NCBI RefSeq assembly: GCF_000297115.1
Contig: NZ_CAKP01000082.1
Span: forward strand, 1-64,000
Origin: Caloramator australicus RC3
Lineage (GTDB): Bacteria; Bacillota; Clostridia; Clostridiales; Caloramatoraceae
Direction of reading: 5' to 3'
DNA length: 64,000 bases
The position numbers and the translations under genes were made by a program. How positions within the stretch are numbered: position 1 is the stretch's first letter; each line of letters opens with the position of its first letter. Shown here piece by piece: positions 18,617 to 31,524 of this stretch. The notes beneath the pieces are model-generated. The model was not told the DNA's origin. It saw only the letters and a list, made by a program, of their open reading frames with translations, and made no database searches.

Positions 18617-19708
18617 ATGAAACTAAGAGAATCTGTTTTAAGGCTAAAACCTTATACGGCAGGTAAACCAATTAATGAAGTAAAAAGAGAATTGGGGCTT
18701 AATGATATTATTAAATTGGCATCAAATGAAAATCCTTTAGGTTGTTCACCTATGGTTACGAAGGTAATAAATGAATTAGCATACCAAGTTAATTTATATC
18801 CTGATGCTGCAAATTTTGATTTAAAAAGGGAATTAGCTGAAGAATTAGGAGTAAAACCTGATAATATATTTTTAGGAACAGGTTCTGATTCGATTATAAG
18901 GGCGATATGCTCTATTTTTATCGATCCGGGCGATGAAAGCATAATGGGTGAAGTTTCCTTCCAAAGATATGAGGATAATACAAAGATAATGGGTGGGAAT
19001 GTTGTAAAAATTCCTATGAAAAATCATAAACTTGATGTAGAAAAAATGGTAGATGCTATTACAGAAAGAACTAAAATATTGTGGTTTTGCACACCAAATA
19101 ATCCCACCGGACCAATTATAAAAAAGGATGAACTTTTTAGCATAATAGATAAAATTCCAAAGGATGTTATTTTTGTAATGGATGAGGCGTATTATGAATA
19201 TGTGGATGACCCAGATTATCCTCAAACCATTCCTTTGCTTGGAAAATATCCCAATATGATTATTTTAAGAACCTTTTCAAAGGCCTATGGACTTGCAGGA
19301 TTAAGGGTTGGCTATGGAATTGCAAATGAAAGTATAGCAAAATACATTAATGCAGTTGTAGGTCCCTTTGATGTTAACTTAATTGCCCAAAATGCAGCAC
19401 TTGCAGCATTAAAAGATAAAGAATTTTTAAGGAAGGTCGTGGAACTTAATAAAAAATCAAGGGAGTATTTTTATGAAGAATTTAAAAATATAGGACTTGA
19501 ATATATAGAAAGTCAAGCAAACTTTGTAATGGTCGATTTAAAGGCTGACGACAAGGTGGTATTTAATGAACTTTTAAAAAGAGGTGTTATAGTAAGGCCA
19601 GGACATTTATTCGAGATGCCAGGGTGGATAAGAGTTTCAACTGGAAGGATGGAGCAAAATGAAAGATTTATATCAGCATTAAAAGAAGTTTTAAAAGGGA
19701 TGCACTAA
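18617..19708 (+). CDS. hisC: Histidinol-phosphate aminotransferase
   Basis: 363-aa PLP-dependent class II aminotransferase of histidine synthesis. Motifs: LASNENPLGCSP, GTGSDSIIRAI, CTPNNPTGPI, DEAYYEY, and the PLP lysine in TFSKAYGLAGLRVGYGI; the C-terminal RVSTGRMEQNERFI is typical of HisC. Related enzymes of this fold can act on tyrosine or phenylalanine, and no other his genes are nearby, so the substrate is inferred. ATG 18617 is preferred over 18611, which abuts the AGGGGG ribosome site. Confidence 0.9.
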   Translation: MKLRESVLRLKPYTAGKPINEVKRELGLNDIIKLASNENPLGCSPMVTKVINELAYQVNLYPDAANFDLKRELAEELGVKPDNIFLGTGSDSIIRAICSIFIDPGDESIMGEVSFQRYEDNTKIMGGNVVKIPMKNHKLDVEKMVDAITERTKILWFCTPNNPTGPIIKKDELFSIIDKIPKDVIFVMDEAYYEYVDDPDYPQTIPLLGKYPNMIILRTFSKAYGLAGLRVGYGIANESIAKYINAVVGPFDVNLIAQNAALAALKDKEFLRKVVELNKKSREYFYEEFKNIGLEYIESQANFVMVDLKADDKVVFNELLKRGVIVRPGHLFEMPGWIRVSTGRMEQNERFISALKEVLKGMH

Positions 19709-19720
19709 GCATCCTTTTTT
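19693..19720 (+). terminator. Terminator of hisC
   Basis: Stem AAAAGGGATGC / GCATCCTTTTTT with the hisC stop codon in the loop and a T run within and after the stem. Confidence 0.88.
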
Positions 19721-19727
19721 CATGGTT

Positions 19728-19756
19728 TTGACATATATTGCTATGTTATGTATAAT
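19728..19756 (+). promoter_or_regulatory. Consensus sigma-A promoter, probably of the metal ABC transporter
   Basis: Perfect TTGACA (19728-19733), 17-nt spacer, perfect TATAAT (19751-19756). The first gene it could serve is the metal-binding lipoprotein at 20010, but an IS605 derivative begins 12 nt downstream of the -10, so the transcript would start with that element. Confidence 0.85.
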
Positions 19757-19767
19757 TAGCATATGAT

Positions 19768-19983
19768 GTGAACTACCCCCACTTATAGAAGTGGTGGCTT
19801 CGTGGTCAATACTCCCAGCGGAGCAAGTTATCCCACGCTCAAAGGGCTGTTCCTTCCCCAGATATACCAATTACATGGTTTATTTTAGCTTGGTTTTCGC
19901 TATAATAATTGTAGCATTTTTTATATATTTTTGCAACATTCATCACCCACTTACAGAAGTGTGCGACTTCTGTTGCTGTTTAT
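19768..19983 (-). mobile_element. tnpB-less IS605-derived element, copy 2
   Basis: 216 bp in the same internal arrangement as the 1674-1898 copy: right end GTGAACTACC at 19768, hairpin CCACTT-ATAG-AAGTGG, TTCGTGGTCAA, CCCACGCTCAAAGGG, then the residue of the tnpB 3' end joined to CGAAAACCAAG. A left-end fold follows (GCAAC ... GTTGC with CATCACCCAC). Minus strand TTTTAAC lies just outside the left end, as in copy 1. It separates a perfect promoter from the metal transporter operon. Confidence 0.8.
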
Positions 19984-20009
19984 GTTAAAATAAAAGAAGG
20001 AGTGATTGT

Positions 20010-20861
20010 ATGAAGAGGTTATTTACAATCATTATTTTATCATTGATGATTTTATTTTCTGCTTGTTCAAAGATTACTAAGCAAAATAACAAAATATACA
20101 CAACTATTTATCCTGTATACTCAATAACGAAATTTATTGCAGGAGACAAATTCGAAGTTGAAAGAATAGTTAAAGGAACTGCAGAACCTCATTCTTTTGA
20201 ACCACAAACTCAGGATATTGCTGAAATGATGGAATCAAGAGCAGTGTTTTATATAGGGCATATCGATGAATGGGCAAAAAAGGCTTCGGAGGGCAGCAAT
20301 GTTAAAGTTGTTGAGGTATCCGAAGGTATAAATAAAATAGAAGAGGATCCTCATGTATGGACGTCACCTAAAAATGCAATAATTATAGCTGAAAACATAA
20401 AAAATACATTGATAGAGATAGATTCTGTTAACAAAGATTATTATGAAGAAAACTTTTATAAGTTAAAACTTGAAATGGAAAGAATCAATGAAAAGTTTGA
20501 AAAGGAAAAGGCAAATTTTAAAAGGGACGTTTTTGTTATTGCTCATCCTGCATTTGGCTATTTAGCGAGGGATTTTGGATTAACTCAGGTAGCTTTAACA
20601 GGACAGGAGGAGGTTGAGGAGCCTTCACCAAAGGAGGTTGCAAAGGTTATTGATTTTATTAAAGAAAAGAATATAAAATATATATTAGTCGATAGGACAG
20701 AAAATGAAAACATAATAAGACCGGTTGTTGAAGCGACTGGGGTAGAAAAACTTGAAATATTTGGCATGGGTGCTGTCCCTCAGGATGTTGAAAAAAAGGA
20801 AAATTATGTTACACTTATGGAAAAGAATATAGATAATATTATAAAAGCATTAAAGGAATGA
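20010..20861 (+). CDS. znuA: Metal ABC transporter substrate-binding lipoprotein (ZnuA/AdcA/MntA type)
   Basis: 283-aa lipoprotein. Signal peptide with lipobox LFSAC near residue 20. Metal ligands of the cluster A-I (ZnuA) family: PHSFEPQTQD (His near 67), GHIDEWAK, EDPHVWTSPKNA (His near 115) and AHPAFGYLARDFGL (His near 178), with the final acidic ligand region LVDRTEN. The His-rich loop usual in many zinc binders is absent; zinc versus manganese is not resolved by this. It is translationally linked to the ATPase gene, forming a three-gene uptake operon. Confidence 0.9.
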   Translation: MKRLFTIIILSLMILFSACSKITKQNNKIYTTIYPVYSITKFIAGDKFEVERIVKGTAEPHSFEPQTQDIAEMMESRAVFYIGHIDEWAKKASEGSNVKVVEVSEGINKIEEDPHVWTSPKNAIIIAENIKNTLIEIDSVNKDYYEENFYKLKLEMERINEKFEKEKANFKRDVFVIAHPAFGYLARDFGLTQVALTGQEEVEEPSPKEVAKVIDFIKEKNIKYILVDRTENENIIRPVVEATGVEKLEIFGMGAVPQDVEKKENYVTLMEKNIDNIIKALKE

Positions 20862-20872
20862 AGGTGTCGTAT

Positions 20873-21580
20873 ATGATTGAGCTTATAGATGTTTCTTTTG
20901 GCTTTGAGGAAAAAATTGTTCTTAAGGATATAAACTTGAAAATAGAAAAGGGAGAACTTTGCACTATAGTAGGTCCAAATGGTTCAGGAAAGAGCACATT
21001 GGTTCATGTTATTACAGGTATATATAAACCTTATAAAGGAATAGTAAAATTGTTTGGAAGGGAAGATTATAGGGAACAAAGGAGAAAAATCTCCTTTGTT
21101 CCTCAAAAGGTTTCAAGCTTTAATCAGCTTTTTCCTATCAGTGTTAAGGAAACTGTCCTTTTAGGATTAGTCCCTCAAAAGGGATTTTTTAAGAGGTTTA
21201 ACAAAGAGGACTTTAAAAAGGCAGATGATATTTTAAAAAAATTAGATTTATATGAAACGAAGGATAAACAACTTGGTAAACTTTCCGGTGGACAGCAGCA
21301 AAGAGTTTTTATAGCAAGGGCTCTTATATCAGAGCCAGAAATACTGATATTGGATGAGCCTACTGTGGGAATAGATTCAAAATCAGAGGAAATCCTATAT
21401 AATCTTTTACTTGAACAAAAGAACAATAATACAACGATAGTTATGGTTACCCATGATATTTTTGCAATAAAGGATTATGCCGATAAGGTTGTTTGCATGA
21501 AAGATGGGGAGATTTTAACTATATTTGGTGCAAAGGAATTTTCAGCAAAAAAATACAAACAAATATATCTTACGGATTAA
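20873..21580 (+). CDS. znuC: Metal ABC transporter ATP-binding protein
   Basis: 235-aa ABC ATPase energising uptake by the adjacent permease. Walker A GPNGSGKST, signature LSGGQQQRVF, Walker B ILILDEPTVGID, switch histidine in VTHD. ATG 20873 is chosen because AAGGTG at 20861-20866 precedes it at normal spacing and family members start MIEL; ATG 20858, overlapping the previous stop, is the alternative. Second gene of the operon. Confidence 0.92.
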   Translation: MIELIDVSFGFEEKIVLKDINLKIEKGELCTIVGPNGSGKSTLVHVITGIYKPYKGIVKLFGREDYREQRRKISFVPQKVSSFNQLFPISVKETVLLGLVPQKGFFKRFNKEDFKKADDILKKLDLYETKDKQLGKLSGGQQQRVFIARALISEPEILILDEPTVGIDSKSEEILYNLLLEQKNNNTTIVMVTHDIFAIKDYADKVVCMKDGEILTIFGAKEFSAKKYKQIYLTD

Positions 21581-21593
21581 AGGAAGTGTTGGC

Positions 21594-22379
21594 ATGTTAA
21601 GATATGCTTTTATGCAAAGGGCTTTTATAGCTGGAATTATAATTTCCATTATAGCGCCACTTATTGGAAATTATATTATGTTAAAACGCTTTTCACAAAT
21701 TGGTGATACATTATCCCATAGTGCCATTTTAGGGGTTGCTTTAGGATTATTAATCGGTATAAACCCACTTATTGGAGCTCTTGTGATAACAATATTTTTT
21801 GCGATAGCACTAGAAAGATTAAGAAAAGAATTTAAGGGATTTGCAGAAATTTCATTATCAATGATTACAATGGCCTCTTTAGGCTTTTCAGCCATTATAT
21901 TTAGTAGGATAAAAAGCTCCGCAAATGTAATGAATTATTTGTTTGGCAGTATTGTTGCTATATCACTGGCTGATTTGATTTTGATTTTATTAATTGCAAT
22001 TCCTTCCGTGTTGTTAATCCTGATTTTTCAGAAGGAGCTTTTATATATTTGCTTTGATGAGGATGGAGCTTATGTTTCTGGAATTAATGTAAAGCTTTTA
22101 AATCTTGTTTTAAATATTTTAGTTGCTCTTGTTATTGGGATTTCATTAAGAATCGTAGGAGGATTTTTAATTTCAGCCCTATTAGTTATTCCTGGCGCAA
22201 TATCCATGAAACTTGTATCAAACTTTAGAAAACTTCAACTATATTCAGTGCTGATTTCACTATTTTCTGTTGTCTTTGGAATTATTTTATCTTTTTACCT
22301 AAATATATCTCCTGGTGGAAGTATTGTGGTTATTTTCACATGTTTATATGCAATAACAGAGTTTAAAAAAGGCATGTAA
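21594..22379 (+). CDS. znuB: Metal ABC transporter permease
   Basis: 261-aa polytopic permease of the ABC-3 family (about 7-8 helices). Typical segments: MLRYAFMQRAFIAGIIISIIAP, GDTLSHSAILGVALG, and the C-terminal ISLRIVGGFLISALLVIPGA. Start at 21594 follows AAGGAAG; the longer frame running back to 21525 overlaps the ATPase gene and adds charged, unconserved residues. Last gene of the operon. Confidence 0.92.
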   Translation: MLRYAFMQRAFIAGIIISIIAPLIGNYIMLKRFSQIGDTLSHSAILGVALGLLIGINPLIGALVITIFFAIALERLRKEFKGFAEISLSMITMASLGFSAIIFSRIKSSANVMNYLFGSIVAISLADLILILLIAIPSVLLILIFQKELLYICFDEDGAYVSGINVKLLNLVLNILVALVIGISLRIVGGFLISALLVIPGAISMKLVSNFRKLQLYSVLISLFSVVFGIILSFYLNISPGGSIVVIFTCLYAITEFKKGM

Positions 22380-22399
22380 GTCTTAACCTTACATGCCTT
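22369..22399 (+). terminator. Hairpin at the end of the metal transporter operon
   Basis: 12-bp perfect stem AAGGCATGTAAG / CTTACATGCCTT, 7-nt loop, spanning the znuB stop. Few T residues follow, so termination may be partial. Confidence 0.65.
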
Positions 22400-22427
22400 A
22401 ATTTATATAATTTTTGTAATAAAAATG

Positions 22428-22436
22428 TGATATAAT
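22428..22436 (+). promoter_or_regulatory. Extended -10 promoter before the PHP-rapZ-yvcK-whiA run
   Basis: TGATATAAT (TGn-TATAAT) with no good -35; it lies 34 nt before the PHP gene start. Confidence 0.4.
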
Positions 22437-22469
22437 AATTAATGTAATTTGCTTATACGGAGGATGAAT

Positions 22470-23201
22470 ATGAGGGTTATAGCGGATTATCATACTCATA
22501 CGAAATATAGTCATGGAAAAGGTAGTATTAGGGATAATATTGTTGAGGCAATAAATAAGGGATTAAAAAAGATAGTTATAGCCGATCATGGACCTGGACA
22601 TTGGCTTTATGGGGTTAACAAAAAGGATTTGTATAAAATGAGGGATGAAATTGAGAGGCTAAAAACAGAATTTAAAGAAATTGAAATACTTCTTGGAATT
22701 GAGGCTAATATAATTAGTGTCGATGGAGAGCTGGATGTTGATGATGAGGTCATATCGCTTTTAGATGTTCTTCTTGTAGGTTTTCATAATGGAGCCTTTT
22801 TTAAAGGAGTAAGGGATTGGAGGGAGCTTTATTTTAAAAATAAGCTGTCTAGGATAGTTCCCATTCTTCAAAGAGATGCTAGAATAACCAATACAATTGC
22901 TATGGTAAAGGCCATAAAAAATTATAATATTGATATAATCACACATCCAGGTGCTAAGGTTGATATAGATACTCGTGAGATTGCAAAGGCTGCTGCAGAA
23001 AGGGGAACGCTTTTAGAAATTAATAGCAGCCATGGATTTTTAAATGTTGATTATGTTAAAATAGCTATGAAGGAAAACGTTAATTTTGTTATCAACAGTG
23101 ATGCCCATAAACCTAAGGATGTTGGCAAAGTCGATGATGGGATAGCAATAGCATTAAGAGCCGGCTTGCCATTTGATAGAATAATAAATATTGAATCTTG
23201 A
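22470..23201 (+). CDS. PHP-domain phosphoesterase (YcdX-like), second copy
   Basis: 243 aa. Metal-binding PHP motifs: DYHTHTKYSHGKG at the N-terminus, ADHGPGHWLYG, GIEANII, ITHPGAKV, EINSSHG, and NSDAHKPKDVG. Same family as the gene after uvrC but clearly diverged. ATG 22470 lies 6 nt after GGAGG; the ATG at 22464 is too close. It is 12 nt before rapZ, a neighbourhood common in clostridia. Substrate unknown. Confidence 0.85.
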   Translation: MRVIADYHTHTKYSHGKGSIRDNIVEAINKGLKKIVIADHGPGHWLYGVNKKDLYKMRDEIERLKTEFKEIEILLGIEANIISVDGELDVDDEVISLLDVLLVGFHNGAFFKGVRDWRELYFKNKLSRIVPILQRDARITNTIAMVKAIKNYNIDIITHPGAKVDIDTREIAKAAAERGTLLEINSSHGFLNVDYVKIAMKENVNFVINSDAHKPKDVGKVDDGIAIALRAGLPFDRIINIES

Positions 23202-23213
23202 GGGGGATTTTAA

Positions 23214-24092
23214 ATGAATTTTGTTATAGTAACAGGTCTATCAGGTGCTGGAAAATCTCAGACTATAAGATTTTTAGAGGATTTTGGATTTTTCTGCATA
23301 GATAATCTTCCGCCTGCCCTTATACCCAAATTTGCTGAAATATGTTATCAAACAGGTGGCAAGATTGAAAAAATAGCAATAGTTGTTGATATTAGAGGAA
23401 GAGAATTCTTTAATGATCTTTTCATGGCGTTAAAGTCGTTGCAAAGTATGGGTTATAATTATGAAATATTATTCCTAGAGGCAAAGGATGAGATACTGGT
23501 AAAGAGATATAAAGAAACAAGAAGAAATCATCCTTTAGCTTATGACGGAAACATATTTGAAGCCATAAGAAAAGAAAGGTTAAAGCTCAATGAGGTGAAA
23601 AAACAAGCAAAGCATATTATAGACACATCGGATCTTTTGCCAAGACAGCTAAGGGAAGAACTTGAAAGGATCTTTGTAAGTGGAGAAAACTTTGAAAGTC
23701 TTGTGATTTCTGTTCAATCCTTTGGATTTAAATATGGTATACCTATTGATGCAGATATAGTATTTGATGTTAGATTTTTGCCAAATCCATATTATATAGA
23801 AGAATTAAAAAGATTTTCAGGATTAGAAGAAAATATAAGGGAATATGTCTTAAGTAGCGCCGAAGCAAAAGAATTTTTAGAAAAAGTAACTGATTTATTT
23901 GAGTTTTTAATACCTAACTATATAAAAGAAGGAAAGTCAAGGTTAGTCATAGCAATCGGATGCACAGGGGGAAGGCATAGATCTGTAGTTCTTGCAAGTG
24001 AAGTTTATAAAAGACTCAAGGACAATGGGCATACTGTTTTAATAAATCATAGAGATATTTCTAAGGATGTATCAGGAGAGGTAGGAAAATGA
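23214..24092 (+). CDS. rapZ: RNase adapter / nucleotide-binding protein RapZ
   Basis: 292 aa. Walker A GLSGAGKS near residues 8-15, [12 protein letters not shown], and the C-terminal [16 protein letters not shown] and RDI segments are diagnostic of RapZ/YvcJ. In E. coli it steers RNase E to GlmZ small RNA under GlcN6P control; in Bacillus YvcJ binds nucleotides and affects competence. Which role applies here is unknown. It overlaps yvcK by 4 nt. Confidence 0.95.
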   Translation: MNFVIVTGLSGAGKSQTIRFLEDFGFFCIDNLPPALIPKFAEICYQTGGKIEKIAIVVDIRGREFFNDLFMALKSLQSMGYNYEILFLEAKDEILVKRYKETRRNHPLAYDGNIFEAIRKERLKLNEVKKQAKHIIDTSDLLPRQLREELERIFVSGENFESLVISVQSFGFKYGIPIDADIVFDVRFLPNPYYIEELKRFSGLEENIREYVLSSAEAKEFLEKVTDLFEFLIPNYIKEGKSRLVIAIGCTGGRHRSVVLASEVYKRLKDNGHTVLINHRDISKDVSGEVGK

Positions 24093-25417
24093 GTTTTTGG
24101 GATTGGTTTAGACCTGGACTTAAATTAAAAAGATGGGTATTTCTTGGGGGACTTGGGTTATTTATTTTAGCTTATGGACTTTCAAATATTTTAATTATGA
24201 GAAATAATTTTAATATATATTTGTTTTATAACGTTTTAATAATTATTCTTGGGATTATCTTACTTTATGTTTCGTTAAAATTACTAATTAAAAATATGCT
24301 TATTTTGGTTGGATGTAATACATCAAATGGCCTAAAGAAAAACTTTCAGGAAAAGCTCTATGAACAAAGACTTCTTATAAGAGGGCCAAGGATAGTGGCG
24401 ATTGGTGGGGGAACAGGACTATCTACTATGCTAAGGGGACTTAAGGAATATACATCAAATATAACGGCAATTGTTACTGTAGCTGATGATGGTGGAGGAA
24501 GCGGAATTTTAAGGGAGTCTTTAGGAATGCTACCGCCAGGGGATATTAGAAATTGTCTTGTTGCATTAGCAAATACTGAGCCTCTTATGGAGGAGCTAAT
24601 GCAGTATAGGTTTAAGGATGGAGATTTAAAGGGTCAAAGTTTTGGAAATTTATTTATAGCTGCTATGAATGGTATTTCAAGTAACTTCCTTGAAGCAATT
24701 AAAAAGATGAGCGATGTCCTTGCTGTTCAAGGAAAGGTTTATCCTGTTACTTTGGAGAATGTTACTCTGTGTGCTAAGCTTGATGACGGAACTATAATAA
24801 AGGGAGAATCTAAAATCCCTTATGAGGTTTTAGAAAGAAGTTCAAAAATCGATAAGGTTTTTCTAGAGCCAATTAATCCCAAGCCCCTTGAAGAGGCGCT
24901 AGTTGCTATTGAAAATGCTGATTGTATTGTAATTGGGCCTGGAAGTCTTTATACAAGCGTTTTGCCTAATTTAGTTATAAAAGAAATAGCGGAAAGGATA
25001 AAAAAGTCAAAGGCTATAAAAATATATGTATCTAATATTATGACCCAACCTGGTGAAACGGATGATTATACTCTATCTGAGCATGTTAAAGCCATTGAAA
25101 AACATTGTGGTAAAGGCCTTGTAGAATTTGTTATTGCAAATAACGGTAAAGTCCCGGAATTTTATTATGAAAAGTATAAAAAAGATGGACAATATATGGT
25201 GGTTAATGATATTAAAAACTTACCGGAAAATATTAAGGTTATCGAAGAGGATCTTGTTGATATTAACAAATATGGGTATTTAAGACATAACACAAAAAAG
25301 CTTGCAGAAACAATAATGAAAATTATCTTAAAGCAGGTTTTCCCAAAGGATAAAAAGAGAATAGTAGATTATTTTTATTTATCAGAAAGAATAAGGATGA
25401 GAAAGCAGGAGGTGTAA
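24089..25417 (+). CDS. yvcK: YvcK/GlmR family (CofD-like) gluconeogenesis factor with N-terminal membrane segment
   Basis: 442 aa. Residues about 15-35 and 45-70 are two hydrophobic helices; the CofD-like Rossmann domain follows: [47 protein letters not shown], and [16 protein letters not shown]. Bacillus YvcK (GlmR) binds UDP-GlcNAc and supports wall precursor supply on gluconeogenic carbon. The membrane part is an addition seen in clostridial members. It overlaps rapZ and lies 2 nt before whiA. Confidence 0.95.
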   Translation: MSFWDWFRPGLKLKRWVFLGGLGLFILAYGLSNILIMRNNFNIYLFYNVLIIILGIILLYVSLKLLIKNMLILVGCNTSNGLKKNFQEKLYEQRLLIRGPRIVAIGGGTGLSTMLRGLKEYTSNITAIVTVADDGGGSGILRESLGMLPPGDIRNCLVALANTEPLMEELMQYRFKDGDLKGQSFGNLFIAAMNGISSNFLEAIKKMSDVLAVQGKVYPVTLENVTLCAKLDDGTIIKGESKIPYEVLERSSKIDKVFLEPINPKPLEEALVAIENADCIVIGPGSLYTSVLPNLVIKEIAERIKKSKAIKIYVSNIMTQPGETDDYTLSEHVKAIEKHCGKGLVEFVIANNGKVPEFYYEKYKKDGQYMVVNDIKNLPENIKVIEEDLVDINKYGYLRHNTKKLAETIMKIILKQVFPKDKKRIVDYFYLSERIRMRKQEV

Positions 25418-25419
25418 CG

Positions 25420-26370
25420 GTGTCTTTTTCTGCCGAAGTAAAAAATGAACTGAGTAGAATTATTGATGAAAAGAAGTGCTGCCAAATGGCTGAGCTTGCA
25501 GCAATTATTAAATTAAGCGGCAGTATTAATATAAATGCAAAACAGGGGCTAAGCTTTAAGGTTACAACTGAAAACCCTGCTATTGCAAGAAGGATTTTTT
25601 CTCTATTAAAATCTCTTTTTGATGTCCATGCAGATGTAATGGTAAAGAAAAATAATATATTAAAGAAAAATAATATTTACTATGTGGTTGTTTCTGCAGA
25701 TATGAATTCCAATGAGATCTTAAAAAGTTTAGGTGTTTTAAAGGAATATCATGATGGTACCATAGGGTTTAATAATAAAATTAACGTGGATTTAATTAAA
25801 AAAAGCTGCTGCAAGAAGGCATTTTTGCGAGGTGCATTTTTGGCATCAGGTTCAATAAGTAACCCTGAAAAAACTTACCATTTAGAATTTGTATCAAACA
25901 ATCAAGAGCTAGCTGAAGATGTAATGAAGCTTCTAAACTCCTTTGATTTAGGTGCAAAAATAATTTTAAGAAAAAACAGCTATGTGGTTTATATCAAAGA
26001 AGGGGATAAAATAATAGATCTTTTAAATATCATTGGAGCTCATAATGCTCTGTTAGAACTTGAAAATGTAAGAATATATAAAGAGATGAGAAATAATGTT
26101 AATAGACTAGTTAACTGTGAAACTGCTAATCTAAATAAAACTGTCGATGCTGCTGTAAGGCAAATAGAATCCATAAAACTAATACAGGAAAAGATAGGAC
26201 TTAAAAAGCTTCCACCAAATTTAAGGGAGGTTGCAGAACTTAGATTAAATTATCCAGATATATCATTAAAGGAATTAGGGCAAATGTTAAATCCACCAAT
26301 AGGAAAATCGGGAATCAACCATAGATTGAGAAAAATAGAAAAGATAGCAGAGGAGTTAAGGGATGAATAG
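25420..26370 (+). CDS. whiA: Sporulation/division regulator WhiA
   Basis: 316 aa: N-terminal LAGLIDADG-like domain (MSFSAEVKNELSRI, AELAAIIKLSG, CCKKAFLRGAFLASGSISNPEKTYHLE) and a C-terminal helix-turn-helix (LPPNLREVAELRLNYPDISLKELGQMLNPPIGKSGINHRLRKI). It binds DNA and influences division and chromosome segregation in Firmicutes. GTG start at 25420 after GGAGGTG. The rapZ-yvcK-whiA order is standard. Confidence 0.96.
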   Translation: MSFSAEVKNELSRIIDEKKCCQMAELAAIIKLSGSININAKQGLSFKVTTENPAIARRIFSLLKSLFDVHADVMVKKNNILKKNNIYYVVVSADMNSNEILKSLGVLKEYHDGTIGFNNKINVDLIKKSCCKKAFLRGAFLASGSISNPEKTYHLEFVSNNQELAEDVMKLLNSFDLGAKIILRKNSYVVYIKEGDKIIDLLNIIGAHNALLELENVRIYKEMRNNVNRLVNCETANLNKTVDAAVRQIESIKLIQEKIGLKKLPPNLREVAELRLNYPDISLKELGQMLNPPIGKSGINHRLRKIEKIAEELRDE

Positions 26371-26381
26371 GAGTTGATGGC

Positions 26382-27689
26382 ATGACAAAACATGAAGAGA
26401 TTATTAAGTATATTACAAATTTAAAGATTGGGACAAAGATTTCAGTAAGAACCATAGCAAATGAACTTAATGTTAGCGAAGGGACAGCCTACAGGGCAAT
26501 AAAAGATGCAGAAAATATGGGGCTTGTTAGTGCTGTACCAAGAATTGGAACAGTTAGAATAGAAAAAATGACTAAAAGAAATATAGAGAAACTAACCTAT
26601 GCTGAAGTTGTGAACATCGTCGATGGACAGGTATTAGGTGGAAGAGAGGGACTCCATAAAACATTAAACAAATTTATGATTGGTGCTATGACTATTGATG
26701 CTATGGAAAAATATATGTCCCCGGGTAATTTGTTAATAGTAGGTAATAGAGAAGAAGCTCAGAAATTAGCTCTTGACAAAGAATGCGCTGTCCTTATAAC
26801 AGGAGGCTTTGGATGTAGCGATGAGATAAAGCAATACGCCAATCAAAAGCAGCTGCCTATAATATCATGTTCCTACGATACCTTTACAACGGCTGCCCTT
26901 ATAAATAAGGCATTAGCGGAAAATCTAATCAAAAAGGATATCATCCTTGTTGAAGACATAATGAAAACAGATGTTGCATTTGTTACAACACAAGATGATG
27001 TAGGAAAAACTAGAAGAATTATAAAGGAAGCTAATTATGACTTACTTCCTGTTGTTGATGAACACCAAAAATTAGTTGGGGTTATTTCAGTAAACGATTT
27101 ACCTCATGATGGTTTTGACTATGAAAAGGTTTATAAATTTATGAATAAAAATGTAATATTTGTAACCAACAAGACATCAGTAGCATATGCTGCTCATCTT
27201 ACCATTTGGGATGGGGTAAAGTATTTGCCGGTTGTCGAAGGAAAGCGCCTTGTAGGTATGGTCAGTAGACAAGATATAGTTGCAGCGCTGCAGCAAATTA
27301 GCGGACAACCACAGATAGGGGAAACTATTGATGACATGATTTTAAAAAATTTCAATTTTGAAGAAATAGATAATGGTTTTAAATATGTTGGTAAAATATT
27401 GCCTGAAATGTTAAGCCCACTTGGAACAGCAAGCTGGAATACATTGTCATTAATTATGTCAACATTAGGTTTAATGGCTCTTAAATGCAATAATAATATT
27501 AATATCTCGGTAGATTCATTTACTGTTTATTATATGAAACCAGTTCAACTGGATACTAATATAGCTGTTTATGCACGTTGCATCGATAGTAGCAAAAACT
27601 ATTCTAAGGTTGAAGTTGAAATGATTTCAGAGGATGATAAAGAGATAATTGGCAAGGCTCTTTTGAGCACAAGAATTTTTAGAAAGTAG
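26382..27689 (+). CDS. ytoI: DRTGG/CBS/hotdog regulatory protein (YtoI-like)
   Basis: 435 aa. Order: winged-helix DNA-binding region (residues 1-65, VRTIANELNVSEGTAYRAIKDAEN), DRTGG domain (about 70-190, LGGREGLHKTLNKFMIGAM), two CBS motifs (IMKTDVAFVTTQDDV ... LLPVVDEHQKLVGVIS; VIFVTNKTSVAYAAH ... YLPVVEGKRLVGMVSRQDIV) and a C-terminal hotdog (thioesterase-like) fold. CBS pairs usually sense adenine nucleotides. The same architecture is Bacillus YtoI, which also lies near dnaE. Function unknown. Confidence 0.88.
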   Translation: MTKHEEIIKYITNLKIGTKISVRTIANELNVSEGTAYRAIKDAENMGLVSAVPRIGTVRIEKMTKRNIEKLTYAEVVNIVDGQVLGGREGLHKTLNKFMIGAMTIDAMEKYMSPGNLLIVGNREEAQKLALDKECAVLITGGFGCSDEIKQYANQKQLPIISCSYDTFTTAALINKALAENLIKKDIILVEDIMKTDVAFVTTQDDVGKTRRIIKEANYDLLPVVDEHQKLVGVISVNDLPHDGFDYEKVYKFMNKNVIFVTNKTSVAYAAHLTIWDGVKYLPVVEGKRLVGMVSRQDIVAALQQISGQPQIGETIDDMILKNFNFEEIDNGFKYVGKILPEMLSPLGTASWNTLSLIMSTLGLMALKCNNNINISVDSFTVYYMKPVQLDTNIAVYARCIDSSKNYSKVEVEMISEDDKEIIGKALLSTRIFRK

Positions 27690-27699
27690 GTGAATGAAG

Positions 27700-31158
<3,459 letters not shown>

Positions 31159-31164
<6 letters not shown>

Positions 31165-31184
31165 CTGCCTTTAGGCAGTTATAC
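31159..31184 (+). terminator. Hairpin at the dnaE stop
   Basis: 11-bp perfect stem GTATAACTGCC / GGCAGTTATAC with TTTA loop. No T run follows, so this may be an mRNA 3' stabiliser rather than a strong terminator. Confidence 0.55.
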
Positions 31185-31222
31185 AGATTGTAGACAAACT
31201 CTCATTGGTGTTTAGACTTTGC

Positions 31223-31440
31223 AAGAGCCCCGTGAATGGATTTCAAAAAGGCATCTTTCATGAGCTCTAGCAATTCTTGCTTTTCGACTTTTCAAAAGTC
31301 CGTAATTCTGCACACGGACGTGCAGAGCCGAGTGGCCGACACGGATGTCGGCTCACGAGGGTAGGACTTTTGAAAACAAAGAAAAGCTTAGAATTGCTTA
31401 GCGAAATGAGCGAATGCCAGGGAAATCCTTCACGGGGCTT
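31223..31440. repeat. Long folded palindromic element with two ACGGAYGT hairpins
   Basis: This fills most of the 480-base gap between dnaE and pfkA. Outer arms: GCCCCGTGAA plus GGATTTC (31223-31244) against GAAATCC / TTCACGGGGC (31421-31440). Inner arms: GGCAT/ATGCC, then AGCAATTC with GAATTGCT, then CTTTTC with GAAAAG, then GACTTTT. At the apex are two GC-rich hairpins, GCACACGGACGTGC and GCCGACACGGATGTCGGC, with the same ACGGA(C/T) loop motif. The short ORFs across it lack ribosome sites. It could be a structured RNA or a mobile palindromic repeat; I recognise no family. Confidence 0.7.
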
Positions 31441-31524
31441 ATCAAAAAATAACTTTTTCAACAGTCTGATACCAAAATTATTGTTGTTATATAACAAAAA
31501 GAGTGTTAAAATTATTTAAAAGTA

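Noticed and set aside
19791-19988. 65-codon frame (MVASWSILPAEQ...)
   Set aside because: Lies wholly inside the IS605 derivative, on the strand opposite to its omega-RNA.
31277-31519. 80-codon frame (MLFDFSKVRNSAHGRAEPSGRHG...)
   Set aside because: It merely reads through the long palindrome and has no ribosome site; the opposite strand is equally open for the same reason.
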